This document shows, one piece after another, positions 23,652 to 35,825 of a stretch of 60,766 nucleotides of DNA. Source of the DNA: Lachnospiraceae bacterium. GTDB taxonomy: Bacteria; Bacillota; Clostridia; Lachnospirales; Lachnospiraceae. How positions within the stretch are numbered: the first letter of the stretch is position 1; every line of letters begins with the position of its first letter. The notes beneath the pieces were generated by a model. The model had not been told where the DNA came from and ran no database searches. It saw only the letters and a list, made by a program, of their open reading frames with translations. The stretch covers positions 1-60,766 of the forward strand of contig JAFRLH010000039.1 in NCBI GenBank assembly GCA_017431345.1, written 5' to 3'. The position numbers and the translations under genes were made by a program.

Positions 23652-25940
23652 ATGGATAATACGGAGATCAAAGACAGATCGTCAGTGACCAACTGCAATC
23701 TGCATTCTCTGGTAAAGGATGATCAGAAGACACCGGATGAACTCTATGAAGAGCTCATCGCCACAATAAAGAAATATCACCCCTCGGACGATCTGTCGCT
23801 TGTTGAAAAAGCGTATAAGATCGCAAGAGAGCACCATGAGGGACAGTTCAGGAAATCCGGAGAACCTTATATCATCCATCCGCTGAAGGTCGCGATCATT
23901 CTGGCTGAGCTGGAGATGGACAAGGAATCGATCATTGCCGGCATCCTGCACGATGTTGTCGAAGATACCGACATGACGCTGGACGACGTCAGGGAACAGT
24001 TCGGCGGTGACGTGGCGATCCTGGTCGACGGCGTCACAAAGCTGACAAGGATCAACTGGACGAGCGACAGGAATGAGATCCAGGCGGAGAATTTAAGAAA
24101 GATGTTCCTGGCCATGGCCAAGGATATCCGCGTGATCATCATCAAGCTGGCCGACCGTCTGCATAATATGCGCACCCTGCAGTATATGAAGCCGGAGAAG
24201 CAGAAAGAGAAATCCAGAGAGACGCTGGAGATCTTCGCACCGCTCGCCAGCAGGCTCGGTATTTCAAAACTGAAAGTCGAGCTGGATAATCTTGCGCTCC
24301 GGTATCTGCAGCCGGAGGATTATAAAAAGCTGGTCGAGGATATTGACCAGAAGAAGGAAGCCAGAGAGGAATATATCCAGCAGATCGTCGAAGAAGTCCG
24401 CGGCCATCTTGAAAAAGCGGGCATCGAGGCGGAAGTCTACGGAAGGGTAAAGCATTATTTCTCCGTTTATAAGAAAATGACGGTCCAGAAAAAGACGCTG
24501 GATCAGATCTACGATCTTTTCGCGGTGCGCGTCCTGGTAAAGACCGTGCCGGAATGCTATGCGGTGCTCGGCATCATCCATGATATGTATACGCCCATGC
24601 CCGGGCGCTTCAAGGATTATATCGCGATGCCCAAGCTGAACCGGTACCAGTCGCTGCATACGACGCTGATCTCGAAGAACGGCATCCCGTTCGAGATCCA
24701 GATCAGGACCTACGAAATGCATAAGATGGCTGAGTACGGTATCGCGGCGCACTGGAAATACAAGGAAGGAAAGTCGTCTGAGACAAATCTGTCCGGAGAA
24801 GAAGAGAAGCTTTCCTGGCTCCGCCAGATCCTGGAGTGGCAGAAAGAACTGTCGGACAACAGCGAATTCCTGTCTTCCGTAAAGAGTGATCTGAACCTGT
24901 TTTCGGAGAATGTCTACTGCTTTACGCCGAACGGAGAAGTCAAGAACCTTCCGAAAGGCTCCACGCCGATCGATTTCGCGTACAGCATCCACAGCGCTGT
25001 CGGAAACAAGATGGTGGGCGCACGCGTCAACGACAAGCTCGTGCCGATCAACTATGAGATCCAGAACGGCGACAGGATCGAGATCATCACTTCCCAGAAT
25101 TCGAAGGGACCGAGCCGCGACTGGCTGACGCTTGTCAAAAGCACGCAGGCCAGGAACAAGATCAACCAGTGGTTCAAGGCGCAGAACAAGGAAGACAATA
25201 TCGTCAGGGGCCGCGAACTCTTTGAACACTATGTAAAAGGAAAAGGGTATCAGGTATCCGACCTGATGAAGCCCGAATATATAGAAAAGATCCTGAAGAA
25301 ATACGGTTTTCAGGAGTGGAACGCGATCCTTGCGGCGATCGGCCACGGGGGCTTAAAGGAAGGACAGGTAGCCAACCGCCTGATCGAGGAGAAAAAGAAG
25401 GATGACAAGATCCACCTGACGGATGAAGAGGTGATGAATACCGTCACCGAGAATCCCGAACATAAGCCGGAACTGGTGAAAAGCAAGAACGGCATTATCG
25501 TAGAGGGACTTGACGACCTGGCGGTGCATTTTTCCCATTGCTGCAATCCGATCCCCGGCGATGAGATCGTGGGCTTCGTGACCAGAGGCAGAGGCATCTC
25601 CATCCACAGGACCGACTGCGTCAATGTCCTGAATCTTCCGGAAAATGAACGCAGCAGGCTGATCGAAGCCGAATGGCAGGACGACGGCGCCAAATCCGAC
25701 AGATATAAAACGGCGATCACTGTATTTGCCAACAACCGCATCGGCCTGATCGTGGACGTATCGAGGGTACTCGCCGAAGCGGAAGTGGATATCAAAACGC
25801 TCAATACCAGGGTGAGCAAGCAGGATATTGCGTCTGTTACCATCGAGTTCATGACTTCAGGCGTGAATGAGATCAATTCCATCATCGGGAAGCTCAGGCA
25901 AATCGACAGCGTGATCGACATCCAGAGAAATACAGGCTGA
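23652..25940 (+). CDS. rel: Bifunctional (p)ppGpp synthetase/hydrolase
   Basis: This is the long Rel/SpoT stringent-response enzyme (762 residues) that makes and breaks (p)ppGpp. The N-terminal HD hydrolase is intact (ILHDVVEDT, then IKLADRLHNMRTL). The synthetase domain has GRFKDYIAMPKLNRYQSLHTT. A TGS domain (VYCFTPNGEVKNLPKGSTPIDFAY) and a C-terminal Cys-containing region (HFSHCCNPIPGDEIVG) and ACT domain follow, so both activities are expected. Start is ATG 23652, about ten bases after a near-perfect AAAGGAGGTGAT; no other nearby start codon is in frame. Confidence 0.95.
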   Translation: MDNTEIKDRSSVTNCNLHSLVKDDQKTPDELYEELIATIKKYHPSDDLSLVEKAYKIAREHHEGQFRKSGEPYIIHPLKVAIILAELEMDKESIIAGILHDVVEDTDMTLDDVREQFGGDVAILVDGVTKLTRINWTSDRNEIQAENLRKMFLAMAKDIRVIIIKLADRLHNMRTLQYMKPEKQKEKSRETLEIFAPLASRLGISKLKVELDNLALRYLQPEDYKKLVEDIDQKKEAREEYIQQIVEEVRGHLEKAGIEAEVYGRVKHYFSVYKKMTVQKKTLDQIYDLFAVRVLVKTVPECYAVLGIIHDMYTPMPGRFKDYIAMPKLNRYQSLHTTLISKNGIPFEIQIRTYEMHKMAEYGIAAHWKYKEGKSSETNLSGEEEKLSWLRQILEWQKELSDNSEFLSSVKSDLNLFSENVYCFTPNGEVKNLPKGSTPIDFAYSIHSAVGNKMVGARVNDKLVPINYEIQNGDRIEIITSQNSKGPSRDWLTLVKSTQARNKINQWFKAQNKEDNIVRGRELFEHYVKGKGYQVSDLMKPEYIEKILKKYGFQEWNAILAAIGHGGLKEGQVANRLIEEKKKDDKIHLTDEEVMNTVTENPEHKPELVKSKNGIIVEGLDDLAVHFSHCCNPIPGDEIVGFVTRGRGISIHRTDCVNVLNLPENERSRLIEAEWQDDGAKSDRYKTAITVFANNRIGLIVDVSRVLAEAEVDIKTLNTRVSKQDIASVTIEFMTSGVNEINSIIGKLRQIDSVIDIQRNTG

Positions 25941-25950
25941 GGAGAAAAAC

Positions 25951-26583
25951 ATGGCAGAACTTGAGATACAATACCGCGTGCTTGGCGCCATCGGAACAAA
26001 TGTATACTTCCTGATCAACAAGGAAACGATGGAAACGATCCTTGTGGATCCGGCGGACAATGCGCCGTATATCGAAGAACAGTTCAGGCTGCGAGGCTTC
26101 AAACCGGCCGCGATCCTGCTGACGCACGGACATTTTGATCATATTTATGCGGTTAACGATCTGAAAGCAGCCTGGCCGGATGTAAAAGTATACGCCTATA
26201 TTGATGAGAAACCGCTGCTTGCGGATTCCTGGGCAAACAGATCCGCCGCCTGGGCATCGCCTTATACCACGACAGCGGATGTATGGGTAAAGGATAACGA
26301 GATGCTTCATATCGCGGGATTTGATATCCAGGTATTCCATACGCCCGGGCACACAGCGGGAAGCTGCTGCTATTATCTCGAGGAGCAGGGCGTGCTGATC
26401 TCGGGAGATACGCTTTTCCTGGAATCCTACGGCAGGACAGACCTGCAGACGGGAAGCGAGGCGGCTATTTTCCGCTCTGTTGCCAGACTGCTGAAACTGC
26501 CGGAGGATGTCTATGTATATCCCGGCCATATGGACATGACAAGCATCGGACATGAGCGAGAATACAATCCGGCTGCATTCTGA
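25951..26583 (+). CDS. Metallo-beta-lactamase fold hydrolase (glyoxalase II-like)
   Basis: The 210-residue protein has the metal motif HGHFDH (in LLTHGHFDHIYAV), the later His in HTPGHTAGS, Asp in ISGDTLF and the final His in YPGHM, which together form the two-metal site. It resembles the small YcbL/glyoxalase II-like hydrolases that act on thioesters or similar substrates; the real substrate is unknown. It starts ten bases after rel with GGAGAAAA before the ATG, so it shares that operon. A strong terminator follows. Confidence 0.88.
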   Translation: MAELEIQYRVLGAIGTNVYFLINKETMETILVDPADNAPYIEEQFRLRGFKPAAILLTHGHFDHIYAVNDLKAAWPDVKVYAYIDEKPLLADSWANRSAAWASPYTTTADVWVKDNEMLHIAGFDIQVFHTPGHTAGSCCYYLEEQGVLISGDTLFLESYGRTDLQTGSEAAIFRSVARLLKLPEDVYVYPGHMDMTSIGHEREYNPAAF

Positions 26584-26594
26584 ACAGATCACAT

Positions 26595-26627
26595 AAGGAC
26601 GCGGATGGGTTCCGCGTCCTTTTTTCC
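26595..26627 (+). terminator. Terminator after the MBL hydrolase
   Basis: AAGGACGCGG (26595-26604) pairs perfectly with CCGCGTCCTT (26612-26621), followed by T. Confidence 0.9.
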
Positions 26628-26664
26628 TTTTTTACTGTAAAAGGGACGCTTTTGTCCCGGATCG

Positions 26665-27246
26665 TTGCATGACAGACTGCAGGCGGTGCGTTACTATCAA
26701 AGGATGAAGAACATGCTTTTATCCGATGAAGAAATACAGGCTGCGGTCACGGATCACGAGGAACAGACCATGATGATCCGCGAAAAGATCAATGCGCTGA
26801 ATCATGAGATCGCGAAGCTTTCGGAAGCGGTTTATGAGTATCTTTCCTGGTATGACGGAGGAGAAGCCGGGACGGGACAGGCAAAGCCCGGAACGCAGGA
26901 TCCCGTCAACCGTATTGTGGAAAAGAAGGAAAGAGAGTACAGAAGGTTCAGAAGGGAATTCGCGAATGCGCTCGCAGAGCAGGAGGAACGCCTTGCGCGC
27001 ATACAGGAAATAAGGCTTGCCTATCTGTCGCTGCCGGCGGATGAGTATCTGGTCATGCGCACGCTCTATGAAGAAAAGACCCCGTGGAAGGCAGCAACGG
27101 GAAAACTCGGCGTGTCCAGGAGGACCCTCGCGGAAACCAGAAAACGAGCCATGGATCATATCAGGGCTTCGGTCAGCAGGATGGAACGCGCCGCGGAAGA
27201 ACTGACAGCCGCCGAGACCGGCGTGCTGTACGGGAAACAGGAGTAG
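26665..27246 (+). CDS. Coiled-coil protein with sigma-like C-terminal helix-turn-helix
   Basis: I do not recognise this 193-residue protein with confidence. Most of it is charged helix with heptad character (residues 15-135). The C-terminal 50 residues (LPADEYLVMRTLYEEKTPW, then AATGKLGVSRRTLAETRKRA) look like a sigma-70 region 4 helix-turn-helix, as in small phage-type regulators such as the DUF1492 group. The likely start is TTG 26665; an ATG at 26704 is the alternative and neither has a good ribosome site. It lies six bases before hemZ, so it may affect or share that operon. It has no phage neighbours. Confidence 0.55.
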   Translation: MHDRLQAVRYYQRMKNMLLSDEEIQAAVTDHEEQTMMIREKINALNHEIAKLSEAVYEYLSWYDGGEAGTGQAKPGTQDPVNRIVEKKEREYRRFRREFANALAEQEERLARIQEIRLAYLSLPADEYLVMRTLYEEKTPWKAATGKLGVSRRTLAETRKRAMDHIRASVSRMERAAEELTAAETGVLYGKQE

Positions 27247-27252
27247 ACAGGT

Positions 27253-28641
27253 ATGAGGATCGGTTTTGAACTGCATCATGACGAGTTCGAATATGACATC
27301 AGGGGACTTCTGATGGCTTTTTTTCCGGGCGCGGAGATCGTATACAGACCGGAAGACAAGACCGGATTCGATCATTACATCGTGTTCCCTGCTTCGGAAT
27401 GCGCGCGGAAGCTGGACCGAAAAAATGAGATCAAGGAAAGATCCTATCATATGCTTAAAGCGCTTACAGGGAAGGAACTTCCCTGGGGCGCGCTTACCGG
27501 GATCCGCCCGGTGAAGCTGGCCTCTGCCATGCTGCATGAAGGAGCGGATCCGGAGGAGATCACCGCGCGCATGATGAAGGAGCACATGGTAAGCCGGGAG
27601 AAAGCTTCCCTTGCGGCGGATATCGCAGTATATGAAGACAGGATCCTGAAGGATATTGATTATGACGGCGGATACAGTTTGTATGCCGGCATTCCGTTCT
27701 GCCCGACCACCTGCCTGTACTGTTCGTTCACTTCTTATCCGATCGGCAAATGGGCGGCACGGGCGGACGAATATCTGGACAAACTGGAGACCGAGATGGA
27801 GACAGTGAGCCGCCTGATGTCCGGAAAGAAACTGCAGACGGTCTATATCGGCGGCGGGACGCCTACAAGCCTTTCCCCGCAGCAGCTTGACAGACTGCTG
27901 TCAGATCTCCGGAAGCATTTCGATATCAGCGGACTGCTTGAGTGGACGGTGGAGGGCGGACGGCCGGATTCGATCACGCCGGAAAAGCTGCAGGTGCTGA
28001 AGGACCATCCTGTCACCCGCATCTCGATCAATCCGCAGACCATGCAGGATGAAACACTGCGGCGGATCGGCCGCAGACATACGGTCGCGGATCTGATCTC
28101 TGCCTATGAACTCGCGAGGAGCATGGGCTTTTCCAATATCAACATGGATACGATCCTGGGCCTTCCGGGAGAAACGGTGGAGGATGTGCAGGATACCTTT
28201 GAAAAGATCAAAGCGCTGTCGCCGGATTCCCTTACCGTGCATTCGCTTGCGGTAAAGCGCGCTTCCAGACTGAAAATGGAAGCGGAAGGCACTGTCGTAG
28301 CCGGCGGCACCCAGGAAGAGTCGGAAGAAATGATGCGCATTGCGGCTGCTGCTGCAGCGGATCTGGGCATGTCTCCGTATTATCTCTACCGGCAGAAGAA
28401 CATGGCGGGCAATCTGGAGAATGTCGGTTACTGCAGGCCCGGCGCGGAAGGCATCTACAATATCCTGATCATGGAAGAGGTGCAGACGATCTGTGCAATC
28501 GGGGCCGGCACCGTCAGCAAGGGCGTTTTCCCGGACGGAAGGATCGAGCGGTGCGAGAATGTAAAGGATATCGCCCAGTATCTGGAGCGCATCGATGAGA
28601 TGAATGAAAGGAAGATCCGGCTTTTCGGCTGCAGCGATTGA
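27253..28641 (+). CDS. hemZ: Coproporphyrinogen III oxidase-like radical SAM protein HemZ
   Basis: The 462-residue protein is a HemN/HemW-related radical SAM enzyme of the HemZ type. An N-terminal domain of about 140 residues precedes the 4Fe-4S motif CPTTCLYCSF (CX3CX2C); YIGGGTPTSL, ISINPQTMQDETL and NMDTILGLPGE are the SAM-binding and barrel motifs. HemZ is annotated as oxygen-independent coproporphyrinogen dehydrogenase, but many HemN relatives work instead as heme chaperones or on other substrates, so the reaction is not certain. No other heme genes lie in the window. Confidence 0.85.
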   Translation: MRIGFELHHDEFEYDIRGLLMAFFPGAEIVYRPEDKTGFDHYIVFPASECARKLDRKNEIKERSYHMLKALTGKELPWGALTGIRPVKLASAMLHEGADPEEITARMMKEHMVSREKASLAADIAVYEDRILKDIDYDGGYSLYAGIPFCPTTCLYCSFTSYPIGKWAARADEYLDKLETEMETVSRLMSGKKLQTVYIGGGTPTSLSPQQLDRLLSDLRKHFDISGLLEWTVEGGRPDSITPEKLQVLKDHPVTRISINPQTMQDETLRRIGRRHTVADLISAYELARSMGFSNINMDTILGLPGETVEDVQDTFEKIKALSPDSLTVHSLAVKRASRLKMEAEGTVVAGGTQEESEEMMRIAAAAAADLGMSPYYLYRQKNMAGNLENVGYCRPGAEGIYNILIMEEVQTICAIGAGTVSKGVFPDGRIERCENVKDIAQYLERIDEMNERKIRLFGCSD

Positions 28642-28712
28642 CGTACTGAAAATTGTAAGCTAAACTCTATTATTAACAGGCAATCACAATAAAATATAAA
28701 AGGAGAACTGTC

Positions 28713-29699
28713 ATGAAGATCAGCAAAGGGAAAATGTCAAGTGAGATCATCAACTACGGCGGTGCTGTCAGAACGCTCCTCGTTCCGGACAGGGACGGGA
28801 ATCCTGTGGACGTCGTGCTCGGATTCGACAGGATCAAGGATTATGAGGATCACGGCGACCATTTCGGCGCCCTGATCGGCAGATTCGGCAACCGGATCGG
28901 CGGAGCGGCGTTTGAACTGAACGGAAAGACATACGAGCTGACCGCCAATGACGGGAGAAACCATCTGCACGGCGGTCCTGGCGGCTTTGACAGGCAGGAC
29001 TGGGAGACTGTGTCGCTGACAGAAGACTCCGTGACCTTAAAGCTCTTCAGTCCGGACGGCCAGGAGAACTATCCCGGGAACATGACGGTCAAAGTGACTT
29101 ATACGCTGACAGAGGATTCCCTTATCATCGACTACCATGCCGAATCGGATGCGGACACGCTCTGCAATCTGACCAACCATTCCTATTTCAACCTGAACGG
29201 CCATGACGGCGGCAGCATAAGAGATCATTATGTAAAGCTGAACGCAGATCATTATACCGATGCGGATGCTGAACTTATCCCTACCGGCGTGATCGCTTCC
29301 GTTGCGGGCACCCCGCTGGATCTCAGGGAACTGACCAGGATCGGCGACGGCATCGATGACAGTTTTGAGATGATGCAGAACGCGGGAGGATACGATTTCA
29401 ACTTCGTGATCAATGATCATGACGGCAGCATGAAGAAGGCGGCAGAGGTCTGCTCAGAGAAGAGCGGCATCAGGGTGGAAGTCTTTACGGATCTGCCGGG
29501 CATCCAGTTCTACACAGGCAATTTCCTCGGAAACACCCCTGTCGGCAAGGGCGGTGCCGTGTATAAGAAGCAGGATGCGTTCTGCCTGGAGACGCAGGTC
29601 TTCCCGGATGCGCCGCATCATGAGAACTTCCCTTCGGCTGTGCTGAAAGCGGGAGAGGAATACAGGACAAGAACGATCTACAGATTTTCAACGATCTGA
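28713..29699 (+). CDS. galM: Aldose 1-epimerase (galactose mutarotase)
   Basis: The 328-residue protein is of the GalM family, which interconverts alpha and beta aldoses. Family residues are visible: NRIGGAAFELNGKTYELTAND, NHLHGGPGGFDRQDW (first active-site His), LTNHSYFNLNG (second His) and LETQVFPDAPHH with the catalytic Glu. It has AAAGGAG before the ATG and lies 15 bases upstream of hisS. No galactose operon genes are near, so the sugar it serves is unknown. Confidence 0.92.
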   Translation: MKISKGKMSSEIINYGGAVRTLLVPDRDGNPVDVVLGFDRIKDYEDHGDHFGALIGRFGNRIGGAAFELNGKTYELTANDGRNHLHGGPGGFDRQDWETVSLTEDSVTLKLFSPDGQENYPGNMTVKVTYTLTEDSLIIDYHAESDADTLCNLTNHSYFNLNGHDGGSIRDHYVKLNADHYTDADAELIPTGVIASVAGTPLDLRELTRIGDGIDDSFEMMQNAGGYDFNFVINDHDGSMKKAAEVCSEKSGIRVEVFTDLPGIQFYTGNFLGNTPVGKGGAVYKKQDAFCLETQVFPDAPHHENFPSAVLKAGEEYRTRTIYRFSTI

Positions 29700-29714
29700 C
29701 CGAAAGGAGCAAAC

Positions 29715-30962
29715 ATGGCATTATCCAAGAAACCTGTCAACGGCATGAAGGACATCATGCCCGATGAGATGAAGATCAGGGACTACCTGATCGACCTGAT
29801 CAAGAAAACCTACAGGGAATTCGGCTTCACCCCCATGGAAACGCCGGTGGTAGAGCATCTTGCGAACCTTACCAGCAAGCAGGGCGGAGACAACGAAAAG
29901 CTGATCTTCAAGATCCTGAAAAGGGGAGAGAAGCTTAAAATAGAGGAAGCAAAGACAGACAACGATCTTTCCGACTCCGGTCTCCGTTATGATCTTACGG
30001 TACCGCTCGTCCGCTATTATTCGAATCACATGAACGATCTGCCCAAGCCTTTCAAGGCGCTCCAGATCGGACCGGTGTTCCGTGCGGACAGGCCTCAGAG
30101 AGGGCGTTTCCGCCAGTTTTATCAGTGCGATATCGATATTCTCGGAGAACCGTCCAATATCGCGGAGATCGAACTGATCCTGGCGACCACCAAGCTGCTT
30201 TCAAGAGTCGGATTCGACGGCTTTACAGTCATTATCAATGACAGAAGGCTTCTGAAGGGAATGGCGGCATTCTGCGGTTTTCCGGAGGAATCCTATGATC
30301 AGGTCTTCGTCGAACTTGACAAGATGGATAAGATCGGCATGGACGGCGTAAAGGAAGGGCTCACGGAACTCGGCTTCGAACCTGCCGCCATTGAAAAACT
30401 TGGCTGGCTGTTCGCGGAGCTTGCACAGAAAGAGGATCAGGTCGGCTGGCTGAAGGAGACCCTCTCCGGATGCATGGATGACAATGCGGCGGATTCGCTT
30501 GCTTTCATCATGAAGAACGTCGGAGAGCTTTCGACGGGATTCCGCCTGAAATTCGATCCTACGCTGGTCCGCGGCATGAGTTACTATACCGGAACCATTT
30601 TCGAGATCCAGATCGACGGCCTGAACGCTTCCTGCGGAGGCGGCGGCAGGTACGATAAGATGGTCGGCAAGTTCACCAACATCGAAACGCCGGCAGTCGG
30701 ATTCTCCATCGGCTTTGAGCGGATTATTACGATCCTGATGGAGCAGGGCTTCAAAGTGCCCGGCGAGGAAGGCGCGACGGCGTTCCTGCTCGAAAAGAAC
30801 ATGCCGGCAGAACGCATGACAGAGATCATGAAAGAAGCGCAGGCGCTCAGGGAGGACGGAAAACGCGTGCTGGTCTCCGTCATGAATAAGAACAAGAAGT
30901 TCCAGAAAGAGCAGCTTGCGAAGGAAGGATATACGGAGTTTAAGGAATTTTTTGTCAGATAA
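29715..30962 (+). CDS. hisS: Histidyl-tRNA synthetase
   Basis: HisS charges tRNA-His. The 415 residues show class II motif 1, motif 2 around IGPVFRADRPQRGRFRQFYQ, the histidine-binding LVRGMSYYTGTIFE, and motif 3 (GFSIGFERI) before the C-terminal anticodon-binding domain. AAAGGAG precedes the ATG. Only 15 bases separate it from galM, so there is no room for the T-box leader often found before hisS in Firmicutes. A terminator follows. Confidence 0.95.
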   Translation: MALSKKPVNGMKDIMPDEMKIRDYLIDLIKKTYREFGFTPMETPVVEHLANLTSKQGGDNEKLIFKILKRGEKLKIEEAKTDNDLSDSGLRYDLTVPLVRYYSNHMNDLPKPFKALQIGPVFRADRPQRGRFRQFYQCDIDILGEPSNIAEIELILATTKLLSRVGFDGFTVIINDRRLLKGMAAFCGFPEESYDQVFVELDKMDKIGMDGVKEGLTELGFEPAAIEKLGWLFAELAQKEDQVGWLKETLSGCMDDNAADSLAFIMKNVGELSTGFRLKFDPTLVRGMSYYTGTIFEIQIDGLNASCGGGGRYDKMVGKFTNIETPAVGFSIGFERIITILMEQGFKVPGEEGATAFLLEKNMPAERMTEIMKEAQALREDGKRVLVSVMNKNKKFQKEQLAKEGYTEFKEFFVR

Positions 30963-30972
30963 AAGGACATTG

Positions 30973-31007
30973 CAGGGGGATGCCGTGAGGCGTCCCCCTG
31001 TTTCCTT
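30973..31007 (+). terminator. Terminator after hisS
   Basis: CAGGGGGA (30973-30980) pairs with TCCCCCTG (30993-31000), followed by a short T-rich tail. Confidence 0.7.
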
Positions 31008-31195
31008 TCGGAAGAAAGCAGATATTTCAACAACCATTCCGTGAACCATTCCGGCTATTGTTTTGCCGTTGCTGAAATTGCGTTCAACCTGCCGTGAATT
31101 ATTAGAGATTATCTCTATATATTGAATTCATTTGGCGTTTTTTCACTAATATTCATATCTTATTTTTTTACGGGTAAAAAAGTATGACTATTTCA

Positions 31196-31224
31196 TTGCT
31201 TTTGGTGTAAAGAAATGATAAAAT
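31196..31224 (+). promoter_or_regulatory. Promoter of the V-type ATPase operon
   Basis: TTGCTT (31196-31201), a 17-base spacer and TAAAAT (31219-31224) preceded by TGA (extended -10) lie about 55 bases before the first gene. The rest of the 317-base gap from hisS is AT-rich with no gene or other element I can support. Confidence 0.6.
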
Positions 31225-31279
31225 ATTCTCAAATTTATGTTCAGGCATAATGAGAATAAATTGTAAAGGAGGGAAATGA

Positions 31280-31594
31280 GTGTCTTTAGATGTTATTTCT
31301 GAGATAGAAGAGGCAGAGGCTGCCGCGGCGAAGATCAGAAGCGACGCGAAAGCAGAAGCTGCCGCCATTGTCTCAAAAGCAGAAGCTGACGGGAAGGCGC
31401 TTATTGCTGCTGCAAAGAAGAGAGCCTCGGAGGAAGCGGCTGCCGCCATGAAGGAGAAGGATGAGGAGGCTGCTGCAAAAAGGCTCGAGATCATCCAGCA
31501 GACAAAGAAAGAGACCGAACTGCTGACCTTTATGGCGAAAGGACGGATGGATACGGCGGCCAGATTTATCAGAGAAAGGATTGTTGAAGGGTAA
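31280..31594 (+). CDS. ntpF: V-type ATPase subunit G/H (peripheral stalk)
   Basis: This 104-residue protein is almost entirely Ala/Glu/Lys-rich coiled coil, as expected of the small peripheral-stalk subunit (NtpF of Enterococcus hirae, subunit G/H elsewhere) that pairs with subunit E. Start is GTG 31280, seven bases after AAGGAGGG; the ATG at 31276 is in another frame and soon stops. It is first in the operon, the usual place. Identity rests on composition and position more than on motifs. Confidence 0.85.
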   Translation: MSLDVISEIEEAEAAAAKIRSDAKAEAAAIVSKAEADGKALIAAAKKRASEEAAAAMKEKDEEAAAKRLEIIQQTKKETELLTFMAKGRMDTAARFIRERIVEG

Positions 31595-34104
<2,510 letters not shown>

Positions 34105-34127
34105 GCTTAAGCTCGTGGAGGTAAGCG

Positions 34128-34727
34128 ATGAAAGGTATTGAAAAAATAACGAACCGCATCCGTGAAGAAGCCGAGGCTGATGCCGCCGCCGTGATCGCGG
34201 AAGCGAATGCGAAAGCGGAAGAGATCCTCGGCGGATACAGGGAGCAGGCAAAGCAGCTTTACAATGAGCTGCACGAGGCCGGACTGGCGGAAGCAGCTGC
34301 TTCTGCGGAAAGAAAGATCCGCAACGATCAGCTCGGAGCCAGGAAAGCGACGCTGGGTATTAAGCATGTCCTTGTAAAAGATGCCTACAGGCAGGCTCAC
34401 CAGGAGATCCTGGATCTTCCCGAAGAGGACTATCTGGAGCTTCTGACTTCTTATGCCTTAAAGGCATCGTCGTCGGGAAATGAAAAGGTGCAGCTGAACG
34501 AAAAGGACAGGGCCCGCCTCGGAGAAAAACTGATCAGACAGGTCAATGCCCGACTTGCGGAAGCCGGCAGACCTGCCGGGCTTACGCTGGATGACCGTGC
34601 CGTAGATATAGACGGCGGCCTGCTTCTTACAGAGAATGACATTTCCGTGAACTGCTCCATTGATGTACTCGTGGATACGCTTTGCGAGAAGCTGGACAGA
34701 TCTGTGGCCGGAATCCTGTTCGGATAA
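34128..34727 (+). CDS. ntpE: V-type ATPase subunit E (peripheral stalk)
   Basis: The 199-residue protein has a long N-terminal Ala/Glu-rich helix (residues 1-85) and a globular C-terminal part with VDIDGGLLLTENDISVNCSI, the typical end of subunit E, which binds the top of the catalytic head. With the first gene product it makes the peripheral stalk. GTGGAGG precedes the ATG. A 12-base palindrome (34103-34114) lies in the short gap after ntpK. Confidence 0.92.
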   Translation: MKGIEKITNRIREEAEADAAAVIAEANAKAEEILGGYREQAKQLYNELHEAGLAEAAASAERKIRNDQLGARKATLGIKHVLVKDAYRQAHQEILDLPEEDYLELLTSYALKASSSGNEKVQLNEKDRARLGEKLIRQVNARLAEAGRPAGLTLDDRAVDIDGGLLLTENDISVNCSIDVLVDTLCEKLDRSVAGILFG

Positions 34728-34751
34728 GCAGAGACGAAAGGAACATAGAAC

Positions 34752-35825
34752 ATGTTTGTAAATAAGATCGCATATGATCCGGTCGGATATGTGTCCTTCA
34801 GGGACTATATGTTCATGGCGTCGAAGCTGAATTACCGGCTGCAGACAATGATCCGGTATGAAAGGCTTGAACAGGCTGCCATGACGGAAGACGCGGAGAC
34901 CGCGGCCCGTCTTGTTGCGGAAGCCGGATGGCCGAACATGGCCGGGATGAGCGTTCCGCAGATAGATGCGGTCCTTAACGAAAGAAGGAACAGCATCTTT
35001 AAAGACATCGAGCAGGTCTGTCCGGAAGAGCAGGTCGTCCAGATGATGCGTCTTAAATATGACTATCACAATATCAAGGCGCTGGTAAAGGGCGCGGAAG
35101 CCGGCACGGATGCCGACCAGGCTTTTATCACGGCAGGCAGATATACTCCGGAAAATATCAGGGAGGATTATCTGAACAATGATTACCGGGACCTGACTTC
35201 CATGATGGCGGAAACCATCAGGGACGCGCGGGAGATGATGGCCAGGACCCAGAATCCGACGGCTGTGGACCTTTACATCGACCGGATGTATTTTAAGGAA
35301 ATGTTTGAACTGGCTTCGGAACTGGAGCCCAAGGTGGAGCCGGAGACGCCCATGATGGCACCGGAACCCGGTGAGCATTATGCGGTGGATCTGATCCGCA
35401 AGCTGATCGACAGAGCCAATCTGATCACCTGCGTCCGTGTCATGAGGATGGGAAAGAGCCAGGATTATCTGAAGAGCGTGCTGATCGAAGACGGCACCTG
35501 TTCGCCCGACCTGCTTGCGGCGGCAGCCTTCGGAGGAGACGGCCTGGCAGGAGTATTCAAGGATACGTTCCTCTCTGAAGCGGCCCAGATGGCGCAGGAT
35601 ACGGTAAAGGGCGGGCCGATCACACCTTTTGAAAAAGAGTGCGCCGAAGCCTGGCTGAAGTATCTGGCAAACTTAAGGAAGATGTATTTCGATGCCAGAG
35701 CCGTGATCTGGTATCTTACGGCCGTGGACGCCAACATACTGAATGTACGTATGCTGCTTACAGGCCTGATCGCCGGCGTATCTGCCGAAAAACTGAAAGA
35801 AAGGCTGCGCGAGACCTATGTATAA
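34752..35825 (+). CDS. ntpC: V-type ATPase subunit C (central socket)
   Basis: This 357-residue helical protein corresponds to NtpC (subunit d in eukaryotes), which joins the central stalk to the K ring. Family features are the YDYHNIKALVKG segment, repeated three-helix units and the C-terminal NILNVRMLLTGLIAG region, an RxxxxG-type motif. GAAAGGAA precedes the ATG. Its last eight bases overlap the start of the next gene. Confidence 0.9.
   Translation: MFVNKIAYDPVGYVSFRDYMFMASKLNYRLQTMIRYERLEQAAMTEDAETAARLVAEAGWPNMAGMSVPQIDAVLNERRNSIFKDIEQVCPEEQVVQMMRLKYDYHNIKALVKGAEAGTDADQAFITAGRYTPENIREDYLNNDYRDLTSMMAETIRDAREMMARTQNPTAVDLYIDRMYFKEMFELASELEPKVEPETPMMAPEPGEHYAVDLIRKLIDRANLITCVRVMRMGKSQDYLKSVLIEDGTCSPDLLAAAAFGGDGLAGVFKDTFLSEAAQMAQDTVKGGPITPFEKECAEAWLKYLANLRKMYFDARAVIWYLTAVDANILNVRMLLTGLIAGVSAEKLKERLRETYV

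Noticed and set aside
28642-28712. Promoter TTAACA/TATAAA before galM
   Set aside because: The -10 candidate abuts the ribosome site, so the transcript would lack it; not credible as the promoter of galM.
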